Shown here: piece after piece, positions 1 through 11,481 of the stretch
Position numbering within the stretch: the stretch's first letter is position 1
How the letters are laid out: each line of letters opens with the position of its first letter
The notes under the pieces: generated by a model
The model's input: the letters and a program-made list of their open reading frames with translations, nothing else
Databases searched by the model: none
Told to the model about the DNA's origin: nothing
Program-made: the position numbers and the translations under genes
Assembly: GCA_003254905.1 (NCBI GenBank)
Contig: QANU01058179.1
Location: forward strand, 449,965-513,964
Reading direction: 5' to 3'
DNA length: 64,000 nt
Source: Nissolia schottii
Taxonomy: Eukaryota; Streptophyta; Magnoliopsida; Fabales; Fabaceae

Positions 1-37
1 AAATCACGATTTTGTTAAAAGGGAAGAAGAATCGAAC

Positions 38-332
38 CCTTCTTTCTTTCGCGCGAGCTAGAAGAGCCGGCAACAAAGTCCTCAGAGGCATAACCATCAG
101 CAGCGACGGCATGATCGGCGGCGTCACCGGGGGAGCCCGGGTTAGTTGAGCCGGAAGCGTTGACGGGTCCCACTCCGGAGGACCCACTGGCGTAGTGGGT
201 GAGGTTGCCCATGCTGGCACTCTTCCGGATCGACCCGTCGGTCAACCGCACGCCGAAAAGCTTCACCCCTCGGTTCGGGCATGTCCTCGAGTTGTGCCCA
301 TTGTGGCTGCAATGGGAACACCTCCGCGTCAT
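38..332 (-). CDS. MYB-related (R-R type) transcription factor, first coding exon
   Basis: First exon of a plant MYB-related factor of the MYBS3/KUODA1-like type; the rest lies beyond the left edge. Seen: a CCHC zinc knuckle C5-x2-C8-x4-H13-x4-C18 at the N terminus, then KLFGVRL at residues 24-30 (the R/KLFGV-type repression motif of this family), then SIRKSASMGNL. The exon ends in a serine run plus RERKK, which in relatives directly precedes the SHAQKYF-type MYB repeat. The donor is the GT at 37-36 on the minus strand, giving a phase-1 break after 98 codons; reading on into the intron soon reaches a stop. In the family the protein binds DNA in the nucleus, often as a repressor of growth, sugar or senescence genes. 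The MYB repeat itself is not visible, so the subgroup is inferred from the N terminus. Confidence 0.88.
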
Positions 333-342
333 GGTGGCGGCA

Positions 343-366
343 ACCGGAACCGGAACCGGAACCGGA
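343..366. repeat. CCGGAA hexamer repeat in the MYB 5' leader
   Basis: About four tandem copies of CCGGAA lie ten bases upstream of the MYB start codon on the minus strand, so they would sit in its 5' leader as a TTCCGG repeat. Length variation between accessions is plausible. Confidence 0.7.
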
Positions 367-924
367 TCAAGAGCTGACAGAGGGATTACTAACAGGGGAT
401 CTGAGGCATGAGAATTTGGAGGGTTTTTTCTTGTGTGCGTGTTTTGTGCTTTGGGTGTTTTGGTGTGTTTTGTGTTTGCGTGTGTGGTTTTGGGGTCACT
501 CCCTTCTTGGCCTTGGCAGATGGGAGAGAAAGAGAGATGGCCAACTACGGAACACTATCCATTTTATCTTGTCGAGGATAAACAGGGGAATGGTACTGTG
601 CTTCGCGGGTTGTCTTCAGAGCCGTGGTCCGTTGTTGCTGACCGTGGATTTCAGTTAAATGGTGGATTTCTAATTTTTTGCATGGAGAGTAGGGGTCGGA
701 ACAGGTCAGACAGTTTGTCAGGGTCTGCGGCCTGGTTAGTTAGTGGACAATGGTTAGTATCATTTTTTTGTGATATTTTATGTAAATATATTTATTAATG
801 TGATTTTATTGTTTTAATTTTTATTTTTTGAAACCCTAAATTAGAAAACTCAATCTCTTTTATTTCTCATTTTCACATTAAAAGATGAAACATTACAATT
901 CAATCATGCATGCTTGCTCATGTG
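367..924. promoter_or_regulatory. Upstream and probable 5' leader region of the MYB gene
   Basis: This stretch precedes the MYB exon on the minus strand. It holds TG-rich and pyrimidine/purine-skewed sequence and no convincing open frame. I could not assign a TATA box or transcription start with confidence. The short plus-strand frames here overlap the leader and look like chance. Confidence 0.4.
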
Positions 925-1246
925 TAGGGGTGAATAAACAAACTAAGCATGGTTGCTCGTCTTGTTTGTGTGTGTTTTATTTAATTGTTTGTGTTAGAGT
1001 GATGTGTTTAGATGTTTCATTATTGGAAGTTTGAATTTATGTTGCTGATGATGGAACCTTTTTCTTGATCTATAGAGTTGCAATTTGGATTGATGTAGAA
1101 TTTTTGTTTAAATATTAGATTGTTGTTGCAATTTAGGTTTTTGTTGATCTATTAGATTCTTGATCTATGGATGTTGAAGTTTTATTTAAATGGTAAACAA
1201 GTCATAGCAACAGGTCATGATAAACAGGCCAAGCAACAGATTTTTG

Positions 1247-1294
<48 letters not shown>

Positions 1295-1436
1295 GTAGGT
1301 CTGCCAGGCTCCAGACCAGGTCAGACTGAAGAAAGAAAAAAAAAGCCTTTGATAATTAACAGGTCAGACCCAGGCCAAAAATTAATGACACAGACTCAGC
1401 CTGTAAAGGACCTAGCTTGGCCTGTTACTCTCCCTA
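925..1436. mobile_element. Probable non-autonomous hAT-like element
   Basis: The left end reads TAGGGGTGAATAAACA. The right end (1421-1436) is an imperfect reverse complement of this, ending CTCCCTA. The interior has the repeated GGTCAGAC/CAGGCC words typical of plant hAT derivatives. No clear 8-bp target duplication was found, so this is weaker than the element at 7758-8365. Confidence 0.45.
1247..1294. repeat. Compound microsatellite (GT)n(TA)n(GA)n
   Basis: Three dinucleotide tracts follow each other without interruption: GT about 1247-1262, TA about 1262-1276, GA about 1276-1294. It lies inside the hAT-like element. Confidence 0.9.
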
Positions 1437-1539
1437 ATGGTGAGTGACTAATGTTAGATTTTCAAATAGTGATAGACTACTTTATCCCTTGCGAAAATAG
1501 AGAGCGACCAAATTGAGCACTCTCTACTAATATAAGCAT

Positions 1540-1700
1540 CATGTAGATTTTTTTTTTCTTTGTAAACTAATAACATAGTATTGTGTTGTTCTATTTAAAA
1601 CATGATCAAAGTTTTTTTTTTTTTTCTGGGACATGCATGCATAGTTTTGATGTTGTGAATAAAAAGTGCTATAGTTAAGAATTTTTTTTGTGGTCTCAAT
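1540..1700. repeat. Segment duplicated at about 4950-5080
   Basis: This stretch aligns imperfectly with about 4950-5080. Shared words include ATAGTATT, the poly-T run followed by GGACATG, ATAGTTTTGA and AATAAAAA. With the MYB exon copy at 4090-4192 this suggests an old duplication of the MYB 5' region. The CACTA end at 1703 begins right at its right edge. Confidence 0.5.
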
Positions 1701-1702
1701 TT

Positions 1703-2293
1703 CACTATTAGAAAACACTAAATATCACCAGAATTACTGATGAAATAATTTAGTCGATAACTACCGATGGATTTGAGAACAAAAACGTTGGTAATGCCTT
1801 TTGGAGACTATGTCTCCAAAGCTTACCAACGGATTCTCAATCTGACGCTAACAACGTCGAAAAAACATTTCATCGTTTAGCATCAACTGTTTACTAACAA
1901 AATATTATGACGATGGGCATCAATTCTTTTTTATTATTTTTTGGTTAACGGAATAATCTATCGTTATCTAAATTTCATTTGCGCGAAGAGATTGTTGTGT
2001 TCTTGAAACGCAACATTCAATTAATGTGCTTACCGATGGATTATTCTGTCGAAAAAGTTGCAGTTTCCAATAACGCCTTGTAGTTAACGCATTATGACCT
2101 TGCTAACTAAATTTTTTATCAGTCAGCTCAACGTATATACCTACGCAAACACTCTCTTTGTCATTCTCACTCTCTCTCCTATCTTCTCCGCTCACTCTTA
2201 CTCTCCTATCCTCTATTCCCCACCACCACCTTGCCACCACACCCTCATAGCCACCATGCCTTACCCACCACCGCCTCCACTACCATGCCTCCG
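1703..2293. mobile_element. CACTA (En/Spm-type) transposon terminus, truncated
   Basis: The segment begins CACTATTAGAAAA, the expected terminal sequence of plant CACTA elements. Subterminal ACCGATGG/TCGTTA-type motifs follow in both orientations over the next 350 bp (about 1740-2060), as is usual near CACTA ends. A pyrimidine-rich, leader-like stretch follows. The element is interrupted at 2294 by a TGTAACATCCC sequence. No opposite CACTA end or transposase was found, so this is a fragment. Confidence 0.6.
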
Positions 2294-3970
2294 TGTAACA
2301 TCCCGCTTTTTCACTATACAGATATTTAGTGTAATAGATAATTATAAGTTGATTAAGGAGGCGAGAAAATTAAATTATTACCTTTAACTCATGAGAATCG
2401 CAGGAGAAATTGGGGTTTCACGACCTCGCAAATTTTCCCGAGACTTAGAGCGATTTCTGGACCAATCGAGAATTTTTTCGGATACCCGAATTGACCGTAA
2501 AATACACTAATAAAACAATAATTCTGATAATACCTCCACCAGATCCAAACTACTGATGAGAAAAGTTAGTAGATCGCAAGGGTGCGTCCAGAATATTTTT
2601 CGGACAACCGTACGTGAAGTACCGGGACTGCAAATGACTAAACGTGATCAAGCATGATCAAAATTAGATTGAAGGAGGTCATCCATATCCCCTGCCAACC
2701 GTGGCGGGAATATTTTCATATATATGAATATAATATATTATTATATAATATAATAATCCTAATGAATAGTAAAAATAATGATATAATAATAGTATATATA
2801 ATATAATATATTAAAATATGTATATATATATATATATATATATGTATGGCGGTGGACTGCCTATAAATTGGCAGCCACCTGAAGCACTTACGCTTCATTC
2901 TTGCTGTGATGCTGCCGGACGCCGGAAAAATAATAAGATCGTCGTGGAAGTGCTCAGAGAATTTTTCGCATCACTTCTACCTTTTCCAAATTGGATTTGG
3001 AGGTGGATAATCCTGACTCATTCATTTCCTTGATGATATGTGTTATATGTATGATATGTGAAAAACTAACTTAGTAGATTTTATGCCATAAATATGTTTA
3101 TTATGATGCTTAGATGATTTGTCATAATTTTGAAATTAGAAAAATATAACGGTGTTTAGGGTCTACTTAATATAATTATATAGACTAATTGATGTTGTTT
3201 TTCAAGGATTAGTAAAATTAACTTATACGCTTATTTAAAGCTAATTCCTTATGTATAATATTATATGATTGTTTGTATTTGTCCTATGTATATGTTCTAG
3301 TAAATCTATTAAGATGAGATATGATGTTTAAGGGTATATTATATAGGCTAAATTAATTTAAAATAAGAGAATAAGATAACAAATGTTTAAAGTTTATTTA
3401 GTATAGTTTGTAGTCGAGTATGATGCTATGACTAGCTACTGAGTTTATATTGTTACTCTGGGTATGGTACATGATGAGAATGGTTATGAACTTATGGATT
3501 ATATTACCATGCATCATAAGGACTCGGTCATCATCAGGACTTTAGGGCGACCGTAGATAACTAGAAATGATCACCTAATGCCTGAAAAGAGCATAACTGA
3601 ATCTTAGGAAAAAAAAAGTAATATCTTATGAGACTCCGACCCCAGAGGGTCCGGTGTGCCTTAAAGTACGTAGTTATATGCTAGGAATTCTCTCTCTTGG
3701 CACGTCTACGGACAAGCCCCTCACCAATCCCACAAGGTGGATTGGTCAATGACAAGAAATAAAAAGAATGAAAGAATGAAAGAAAGAAATGATAAATGAT
3801 GAGGGTGACGTCACACCTAAAATATGACGATGATGTATCGAGGATGATATGAGTCCACGCTTGGTTGCATCACAAGGGCCAGTCCCTCGCCATCCCACTA
3901 GGTGGATGGTTATCTCTATTGATGTGCTAATCCAAACTAAGATCACATAACACAAGCTAATCATCCTATC
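2294..3970. mobile_element. LTR-like sequence beginning TGTAACATCCCG
   Basis: The left edge, TGTAACATCCCG, is a typical plant LTR start and lies immediately inside the CACTA fragment. About 570 bp in, CCTATAAATTGGCAGCC (near 2858) looks like an LTR promoter. The rest is non-coding, with GGTGGATGG/GGTGGATTG words repeated near 3735 and 3900. I could not find a CA end with a matching 5-bp duplication, so the right boundary is approximate. Confidence 0.4.
2817..2842. repeat. TA dinucleotide microsatellite
   Basis: A run of alternating T and A inside the LTR-like sequence, just upstream of its putative TATA box. Confidence 0.85.
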
Positions 3971-4089
3971 AAATTTAATCAATAAGCCAAAAACAGCAGT
4001 AAAAACCCTCCCTAATTAAATTCGAAATAATCACATACAATTGACACAAACAATAAAAAAAAAATTGTCAGAAAGAACAAAAAAAATTA

Positions 4090-4192
4090 TTTAGGTGAAG
4101 AAGAACTAAACCCTTCTTTCTTTCAAACGAACTAGAAGAATTAGGAATAGAGTCCTCAGATGCATAACCATTAGCAACACCAGTGTGATAAG
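4090..4192 (-). pseudogene. Decayed copy of the 3' end of MYB exon 1
   Basis: This interval aligns with about 20-125, the end of the MYB exon and the start of its intron. Shared runs include AAACCCTTCTTTCTTTC versus GAACCCTTCTTTCTTTC, then ACTAGAAGA, AGTCCTCAGA and GCATAACCAT. Substitutions break the codons and the rest of the exon is missing; a TGTAACACC sequence takes over at 4193. It has no zinc knuckle and no start codon, so it is a gene fragment. Confidence 0.75.
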
Positions 4193-4940
4193 TGTAACAC
4201 CTTAGCCAGTTAAATACGCTTAAGTCGTATTTAATGCATAGTAGTGATTACATTGGACATTACTTAACATTACTCTTTACTTTAGTTAGAAAATAGTTAC
4301 AGAAAATTGGGGTAATTTTTAACTTTTTAAAACCATTTAAAAAACGAGAGTATTTTATGTGAATGGACTAAGGGGAAAAGATGAAAGCTTGATGGTGTTT
4401 GGAGTGGTGAAGTAGTTTCTATGGAAGAGAAGCTTTTGTTTCTCCTCTTGAAGAGAGAAAAAGAAAAATGAGGAAGATGAAATGAAATGTGTAAATGAAT
4501 TATGAGAGGAAGAAAAAAAAATTATTCAATGTATAAAGAGAGAGGGGAGGAGAAGGAGGGGAGGAGAGAGAGAGAGAGAGAACTAGACCAAGAGGGGAAA
4601 AGAGATACCATTTTTGAATTTTTGGTGACTCATAGGAGACCATAAAGATTAATAGCTGTCCTTTTTGTCCTTTTTTGAAAAGATTTTTCTCGCAAATTGA
4701 TATTTTTGCCAAAAACAGCAAAGACAAAGTAAATTTATGTTGTGAATGGCGTGGCACCCAACAGAGTGAGAATGGCGGCCAGAAAATGCGAACCCGATCC
4801 CAGTCAAGTCCAAGTCAAAACTTAAAAGCATAACAATATTATAGCTAAACTTCATGAAATTCCTAATTAAGATATTCTAGATATTATTTTCTTCAATTGA
4901 GCTCTCTAATTAAAAGCTTAATGTCGGAACCGTTAAAAGT
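4193..4940. other. Non-coding insertion-like stretch starting TGTAACACC
   Basis: The sequence changes abruptly at 4193 from MYB-like to TGTAACACC, an LTR-like start. No matching CA end or target duplication was found. It contains purine-rich runs and a GA tract near 4566-4580. It separates two blocks (4090-4192 and 4950-5080) that both resemble the MYB locus. Confidence 0.3.
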
Positions 4941-4949
4941 CAATTGTTT

Positions 4950-5080
4950 TTGTGCTTCTTAAAATAATAATGTAGTATTTTATTGTTATATTTAAAAAAC
5001 GATCAAAAGTTTTTTTTTTGGACATGTATAGTTTTGACGTTATAAATAAAAATGTTGTAGCTGAGACTCTTTGTTGGTTT
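4950..5080. repeat. Second copy of the segment at 1540-1700
   Basis: Diverged copy of 1540-1700: same order of AT-rich words, a poly-T run, then GGACATG and ATAGTTTTGA. It lies on the upstream side of the decayed MYB exon copy, as expected for a duplication of that locus. Confidence 0.5.
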
Positions 5081-5699
5081 TAACATCCTCTCGCAGAATT
5101 AAATGTTGACAAGAGTTATTTTGAGCTTTATTTAAAGAAAGGTTGTGTGGATTGATGCGCTCTACTTAATTTGGCTTTACAACAGAGTCTCTTACGAGGA
5201 TATCTAAAATATTGAGCTTGCAGGCATTAGAACGAATGAGATTAAAATTTGCTTGGTAGAAGGGTATGGATATGTTATTTGTGAATGTAATGGTGTTGAG
5301 AGCAACACTTGTCTACTCCACTTGTAGCCTAGTAACACGTCTTGAATCAGATGTATGTTGCTATTAAACAACACTTTTAACAAGAATGGCGAGTCCAAGT
5401 TCCCCATGTCTACTGCATTGTTAATAGATATGCTGGTCTTCTTGCTCAATTAGGTACTAAAACGTGAAAAATGTGTTGTATGAAATCTAATGCCGATAAA
5501 GTTACAATCTTGTGGCATACGACTGTTTTAGTTTTGAAATCTTATCAAATTTAAGAGGAAGTGATGGGAATTGATTAAGTTTCATAAGTAGGAACCCTCT
5601 AAAGAAAAATCAAATCCAACATACATTATCTTTTATTAGAATATTGTTAATACTTTATTGCCTTTTCTTTTACTTATTGTAGGGTAAGAAAAACAATTA
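5081..5699. other. Intergenic stretch without recognised features
   Basis: AT-rich sequence with no open frame that looks coding and no repeat structure that I recognise. Confidence 0.5.
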
Positions 5700-5704
5700 A
5701 TAAT

Positions 5705-6069
5705 TGTTCCGAAGTATGCACCCCGGTTCACTCTCTGAATCCTGGAGTTTCAAGGTCTCTGATGAGGTCTCTGGGAAGGTCTAGTGAGTGATAATTAGAT
5801 GATCTTTCATACCTGGGGTATGAGTTATTATATAGTTGGGGTGGTTGAGGTTCTTTTGCGTGTCGCAGTGTTAGGAGAATATCTCGTGTCCACGTGTTGC
5901 GGTGGGAGGAGAGGATCTCGGAACTGTTGAGCCTGAGAAGGTGGAAGTAGAGGATCTCGGAACCGTTCGAGGGCTCGCGAGTGGCCAGGCGAATTGGGCC
6001 GGTCCGCGGACTTTGGGTCCGGATCTTGGAAGTGGCTTAGGATGGGCCTTTATGGCCCAGTCCGTAACA
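5705..6069. mobile_element. Solo LTR, 365 bp, with perfect 5-bp target duplication
   Basis: The element starts TGTTCCGAAG and ends CCGTAACA, with TGTT/AACA inverted termini. It is flanked by ATAAT at 5700-5704 and 6070-6074. Inside are a TATATAG-type promoter near 5830 and a GAGGATCTCGGAAC motif that appears twice. No internal retrotransposon domain adjoins it, so recombination between two LTRs has probably removed the rest. Confidence 0.88.
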
Positions 6070-6074
6070 ATAAT

Positions 6075-7757
6075 ATTCTAAAATAAATATAAAAGAAATT
6101 CTAAAGTAATTTATAAAAGTTGAAAGTATACAGCTAGAGTAAGAGAGAGGCGTACACTTATGCTGAATGGCATGCTTAAGACTTTTTTTTCTTTTAAGAA
6201 TGTGTACACTAAGAGTCTTTGACAGGGTAAAAACTATTTCAGATAGTTGTACCAACTACCAAGAGGTGAAGAAGATAATTATGCAGATCCAGTTACGCCT
6301 TATCCATTTCGATTAGTACCGGTGGAAAGTGGCTAAAGAGGATCTAGTGGCATAAAATATAACAACAACAACAATAATAATAATAAATTCTACCTTATCC
6401 TTCTAGACACAAGATAATCATTCACTACATGATATCATTAGAATGCCACTACAGGCAATTATAAGTTGTTAAGTTTTATAGTTTCTCTTGCCTATATATG
6501 CACGTGACATTCACTCTTTTTTCCCCATAATTTATTTCTTTAAAAAAATCATCGGCAATACAAACTACTTGATTTTAGTTATATTATTATATGTTTTAAA
6601 TCGAGTGGGTCCATTTCAACAAAGATTTTGATGTAATGATAAAATCGTTATATTTTTAAGCGAGAGTTTCGATTTAAATCTTAAAAAGACATCAATTAAA
6701 AGGACAAATCCTTTTACACCTAAAGAATTTTTTTAAGATCATAAATCAATTCTTGATAATAAGAAAACAATGACTATCCTAAACCTTAAAGGGCAAGGAA
6801 AAGGAAGACAAAAAAATAAAGCAAGAAGCTGATGCATTAGCGACAGCAAATTCCTAAGTGGTGCTACTTTTTCAATTTTCTTATGAAAAATAAAACAATA
6901 TTCCATCTACGATTTGAAATAAGCTTCAAACAAGTTTGACATCTCTCACAACCTTGGATAAGAGAGATATTTACATAAACATAATTCTTACAAATTATAT
7001 TTAACTACACTCCCATAAAAAATGAGTTTTGTAAATCTTATTAAAATTATATTCATGTGTTTATAAATTTTATTTTATTTTATGGGAATATACCTAATAC
7101 GAGGTGTCGTAATTGTCTTTGTACCACAATTTTAGACGAGGCATCCGACATTGGCTATTGCCTATTGGTCTAAACTCCAATAAAAAAAAAAAACCTGAGA
7201 ACAAATTTAGCAAGGTTAGTCCACATGGGCATGCCTCCAAGGATTAGAGTGAGCATATTCTCTTTGCCTAATACATACGGCAAACATTTTCGTACCATAG
7301 AAAAGGATAAGTGTGAATGCCAATGGGCATTTTTATCATCACCTCCCCAATTATCCTCATTCCTCTTTATTCCTAAGGCCCCACTATGAGTCAAAAGGAC
7401 AGGTTTCCACTATAGATACATAGACCGGAAGTTGGATCTAATTTGTTTTGTCTCCTTTATTTTATCCTAGGGAAGCCATTATATCTATCTGCGAAATGAA
7501 TAAGAGATAAGGATCAAAATCCACGACCTTCAAGCTCACCGTAGTAAAAATTATTACTGTTGATACAATATTTAGTAGGGTGTGATTATGTGTGTTCGCA
7601 AGTTTTAGAGACGTAAGAGAAAATGAGAACTCTGATAGGTTAGACAATAACATATGAAACTCTACGGTAGACTTGTGAGGACGATTGAAACATTGTCTTG
7701 CTTTATTTCTACTCTTTTTCATGTGTATTTTGGTGTGGCAGCCATGATTATTCTACT
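6075..7757. other. Intergenic AT-rich stretch
   Basis: No supported gene. It contains an AAC/AAT triplet-rich tract at about 6361-6386 and poly-A runs. Short open frames here lack homology that I recognise. Confidence 0.5.
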
Positions 7758-8365
7758 TAGGGGTGTTCATCACCCAGTCTAGCCCACTAACCCGGACTGG
7801 CCCAAAGCATTCAGGTTGAATTGGACCTGATTTTAAACAATTAAAAAAAAACTTGATTTTAATTTATATCGGGTTCGAGTTTAGTCTTAGGTCACTGGCC
7901 CGGTCTACATATACTACTATACTATGCATTTCTTATTTTCTTTCCTTCCCATCCCATATTGTAGTGCACTATGTCTACTTCGGTGTGTAAAAATCTATTG
8001 TAGTGCATTTATTATTTTTTTGTTGTTTATGTTCCACTAAAACTATGGAAGTTTGAATGGGAATGTTAAGATTATAAATTTTATGTCATTTTATTGTAGT
8101 ATTTGAAATTAATGAGTGTTTAGTTAGGAAATATAATGTTTAGTTTGCAATTTTTTCAACTTTATTTTTAATGGATGTTATTTTTTATTTTGAAATTTGA
8201 GATAGTTTTGACCCATTTTTGGCCCAGTCCAAACTTAGTTTTTAACTCGACCAAAAAATGATCGGGTCTATCGGGTTTAGGGTCGGGTCCGGGTCCTCAA
8301 AATTGGTCGGTCTAAATATAGGGCCGGGTTCGGGTAAAGGTCAACCCGACCCATGAACACCCCTA
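7758..8365. mobile_element. Non-autonomous hAT element with 8-bp target duplication
   Basis: The terminal inverted repeat is TAGGGGTGTTCAT at the left and ATGAACACCCCTA at the right, 13 bp perfect. Flanking octamers are ATTCTACT (7750-7757) and ATTCTATT (8366-8373), 7 of 8 identical, the hAT target size. The right subterminal part is rich in GGGTC/CGGGT words and the left in their complements, which would let the ends pair. There is no transposase, so it depends on an autonomous partner. Confidence 0.88.
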
Positions 8366-8373
8366 ATTCTATT

Positions 8374-9929
8374 GATGGTTCTTGTTCATCTTCTTCTTCT
8401 TTAGGACTTTTATGAAAAGTTCCCTTTAGAAGGGACAAAGACCATAAATGTTTATATTGATCATTTAGTGTTGCATTGACATTGTTGCTTAACCAATAAC
8501 ATATAGGGAATTTATGACCATAATATCTCTTCCCTAAGTAACTTTCTTTCTGGTGTAAGACTCCTTCTTGATGAGTTGTTATGAGTTGGCGGATGATCTA
8601 ATATGCCAACATGGAGATGCAAAAGGGCACACCAGAGAGGCACCTTCTCGGACATTGATACTTCATCAAGGTTGCTACTTCTTTGGAGTTGGTACCTCTG
8701 CACAATCGGTTCCTTCTGGTCCCGAGTACCCTAGTGGGTGCCTCTTTGGCAACCTTATAGAGAAAACATTGGTTCCTCCCCCTTTCTACCCTAAAGACGC
8801 ATGTTAAGATATGAATATCTCAGGCATTTTCCTTCATCCCAAATCTTTAATCGGTATCCTACTACAATGAATCTCTTAAAAGTTCCCCTAGGCGTCGTCC
8901 AACACCTAAGAAGAATATACTCATTGAGACTTCCTCCCAAGAAGCAAGGCTCCCTTCGCAAGGTAGAGCTCTCTCAGTGGAGGAAGGCTCTTACACCCCA
9001 TAGATTATTTGGGTTGATATGTTGTTAATGCCTAATCTAGTCGTAGGTTGGTCCATCACTTGGGTTGCATTGGCCCAAGTCCACATGAAGTGGATCATCA
9101 ACCGTGACAATATATCAACTATTGATTTTTATATTATCTATATTTGTATAATTTTAATTATAAAACCTGTTAAGATAATAGCATTTTTTTATTAATTAAT
9201 ATAAATTGTTAGACTTATATTACGCATAATCCAAATCTTGTGTTCAAGTCTTATAAATAAAGAAAATGGACACTAGAAAACTTTAAATCTATAACAAGCT
9301 GTCTTAACTATAAATAAATTATTCAAAATTTAACAAATATTGATGTGTTACTAGTGATTTCAACAAATCACCGGTATGTGTTGGGTTTTTGAGCTTGGTC
9401 GATTAAGGACCCATAATCCGAAAGCCTGCTTAGTTGAATTAGAGCTCCCTCTCCCTTCAAAAATTCAATGGCAACAATCCTTTAAAGTGAAGGTCTACAT
9501 TAGAGGATAAAGTGGAGAATTTCACATTTTGATCAATAAAGTAATACTCAAATATAAACACATTCTAGTTTTATTAATTTTAATGTAAAATCTCTTACTT
9601 TATCCTATAAAGTGATATTCTTATTTTAGAATATCTAAATCTCAAGTTCAAATACTAGTAGATAAGGGCCTAAATTCAAATCTTTTTTGAAACCTCCACA
9701 ACCTGAGTTTGGGGGGCACAATATCTACGAGAAGCTTAATCATGTGCTGAGATAAGAATCCGAGAGTACGTGCAAGTACATCCCAACATTGAAAGTTTGG
9801 TACACCATCTTCTGAAGGTTATCGATTTGGATCTCAAGTAACCCTACCTCTAAAATTACTTGCAAACTAAATGTTTAGACAAAAAACAAAAATTTATGGA
9901 AAAAAAATTTCAATGACAATTTTTTTGGA
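8374..9929. other. Intergenic stretch with a possible old retroelement relic
   Basis: From about 8500 to 9110 base composition is less AT-rich and two short frames (8568-8807 and 8801-9028) run end to end. This resembles eroded retroelement sequence, but I recognise no domain. The remainder to 9929 is AT-rich and featureless. Confidence 0.35.
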
Positions 9930-9934
9930 CCATT

Positions 9935-11290
9935 TTCATCCTTCTTAATTTCCAAAGTCCTTTTGCATGGAGCTAGAATCGAACCAAGGTCATCAAGATA
10001 AAAGACTAGTGGCTTATCCACTTAAATACCAATGTTATTAATATATAATGTTTCAAATATTATATATATTTTAGAATTAAATATGTTTTTGGTAGGATTT
10101 AACTCATAATCGACCTTGTATTTTATACCTGAATAGTTTTACTAATAAATGACTCAAAAAATCTAACTTTTATCACTAGCAAGAGTTGAACTCAATACAC
10201 CAAACCCAAAAGGCAAGTGTCTTCAAACAAAACTAACAATTTTGTTATGTTATAATATTACAACTATTATATATATTTTATACTTAAATTGTGTTACTAA
10301 TAAATAACTTAAAAAATCAAATTTTTATGAAAGAGACGGCATAAATAAAAATTTTAATAGATTTAAAATAAATCTAACAGATTATAATTAATAAAAAAAG
10401 TTTATTTTGTTAAAAAAAATCATATACATATAAAAAAATCATATGAAAAATGTATATGATTTTTTAAATATATAAAAATGATTATATTTTTTGGTAAACA
10501 TTCGATTTTTTGGTAAACTAAAATAAATAAATAATAAATAAATGATAAAAAAATAATGATTATATATCTTATGATTTTTTTCGTAATGTATAAAAAAATG
10601 TATATGATTTTTCCTAACAATATATATATATATAATGATTAACAAAAATAATTTTTCTAAAGAAAAATCGTTTTTAGAATCATATATTAAGAAAATTTAG
10701 AAAAAAATGATTTTTTTAATCATTACATATATATCATATAAATTAAAATATTAATTTAAAATCATATATATAATTTATTTTGTTAGAAAAAAATCATATA
10801 CAATTTTTTTATACAATATATTTTTGTTTCTATTTGTATATGATTTTTTTAACAAAATAATTTTTTTTTTAACTATACTTTATTAAATTTATTTTAAGCT
10901 TATTAAAAATTTTATTTGTGTCGTCTTTTTCATAAAAGTTTGATTTTAAGTTATTTATAAATAACACAATTTAGGTATAAAATATATATAATAATTGTAA
11001 TAATATAACACAACAAAATTGATAACTTGGTTTAAAGGCACTTACTTTCTTAGTTTGATGTAATGAGTCATGTTAGTGATCAAAATTGAATTTTTTGAGT
11101 TATTTATTAATAACATCATTCAAGTATAAAATATATATAATATAATATTTGCAACATCATATACCAATAACATTGGTAGCCTAGTAGTTAAGCCACCAAT
11201 ATAGAAGGACTAATCGGGGCCGACTTTAGAAATTAAGATAGACAAAATTAGCCACAAAAAAATTGGCAGGAATAAAGTTAACCGAAATAG
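9935..11290. mobile_element. Large foldback-type inverted repeat
   Basis: The outer parts are imperfect reverse complements: about 9935-10490 matches about 11290-10780 inverted. Matching landmarks on the two arms include CTTAATTTC-CAAAGTC, ACCAATGTTATT, ATAAATGACTCAAAAAAT, CAATTTTGTTATGTTATA, ATATATTTTATAC and TTTTATGAAAGAGACG. The centre is AT-rich with several small hairpins containing ATATGATTTTT. No coding potential and no clear target duplication. Best read as a foldback or long-TIR non-autonomous element; it lies just downstream of the dioxygenase stop codon. Confidence 0.7.
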
Positions 11291-11481
11291 AAATCACAAG
11301 GGACTAAGTTGGTTTTTTTTTCCCCCAAAAATTATGGTCTGAATTAGCATATTTTCATCTTAAATGTGTTTTCTACAAACTATAATATCAACAACAAAAA
11401 CATTATGAGTTGAGCTGTGAATAAACAATGCAGTCTCATACAGCATTTGGTTCTTTAACTGGATGAGCATTTTAGATCCCT

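Noticed and set aside
4193-4860. Complete LTR retrotransposon starting TGTAACACC
   Set aside because: No CA terminus with a matching 5-bp duplication and no coding domain could be found; kept only as an insertion-like stretch.
10420-10645. Hydrophobic Ile/Phe/Tyr-rich small proteins
   Set aside because: They come from AT-only sequence at the centre of the foldback element.
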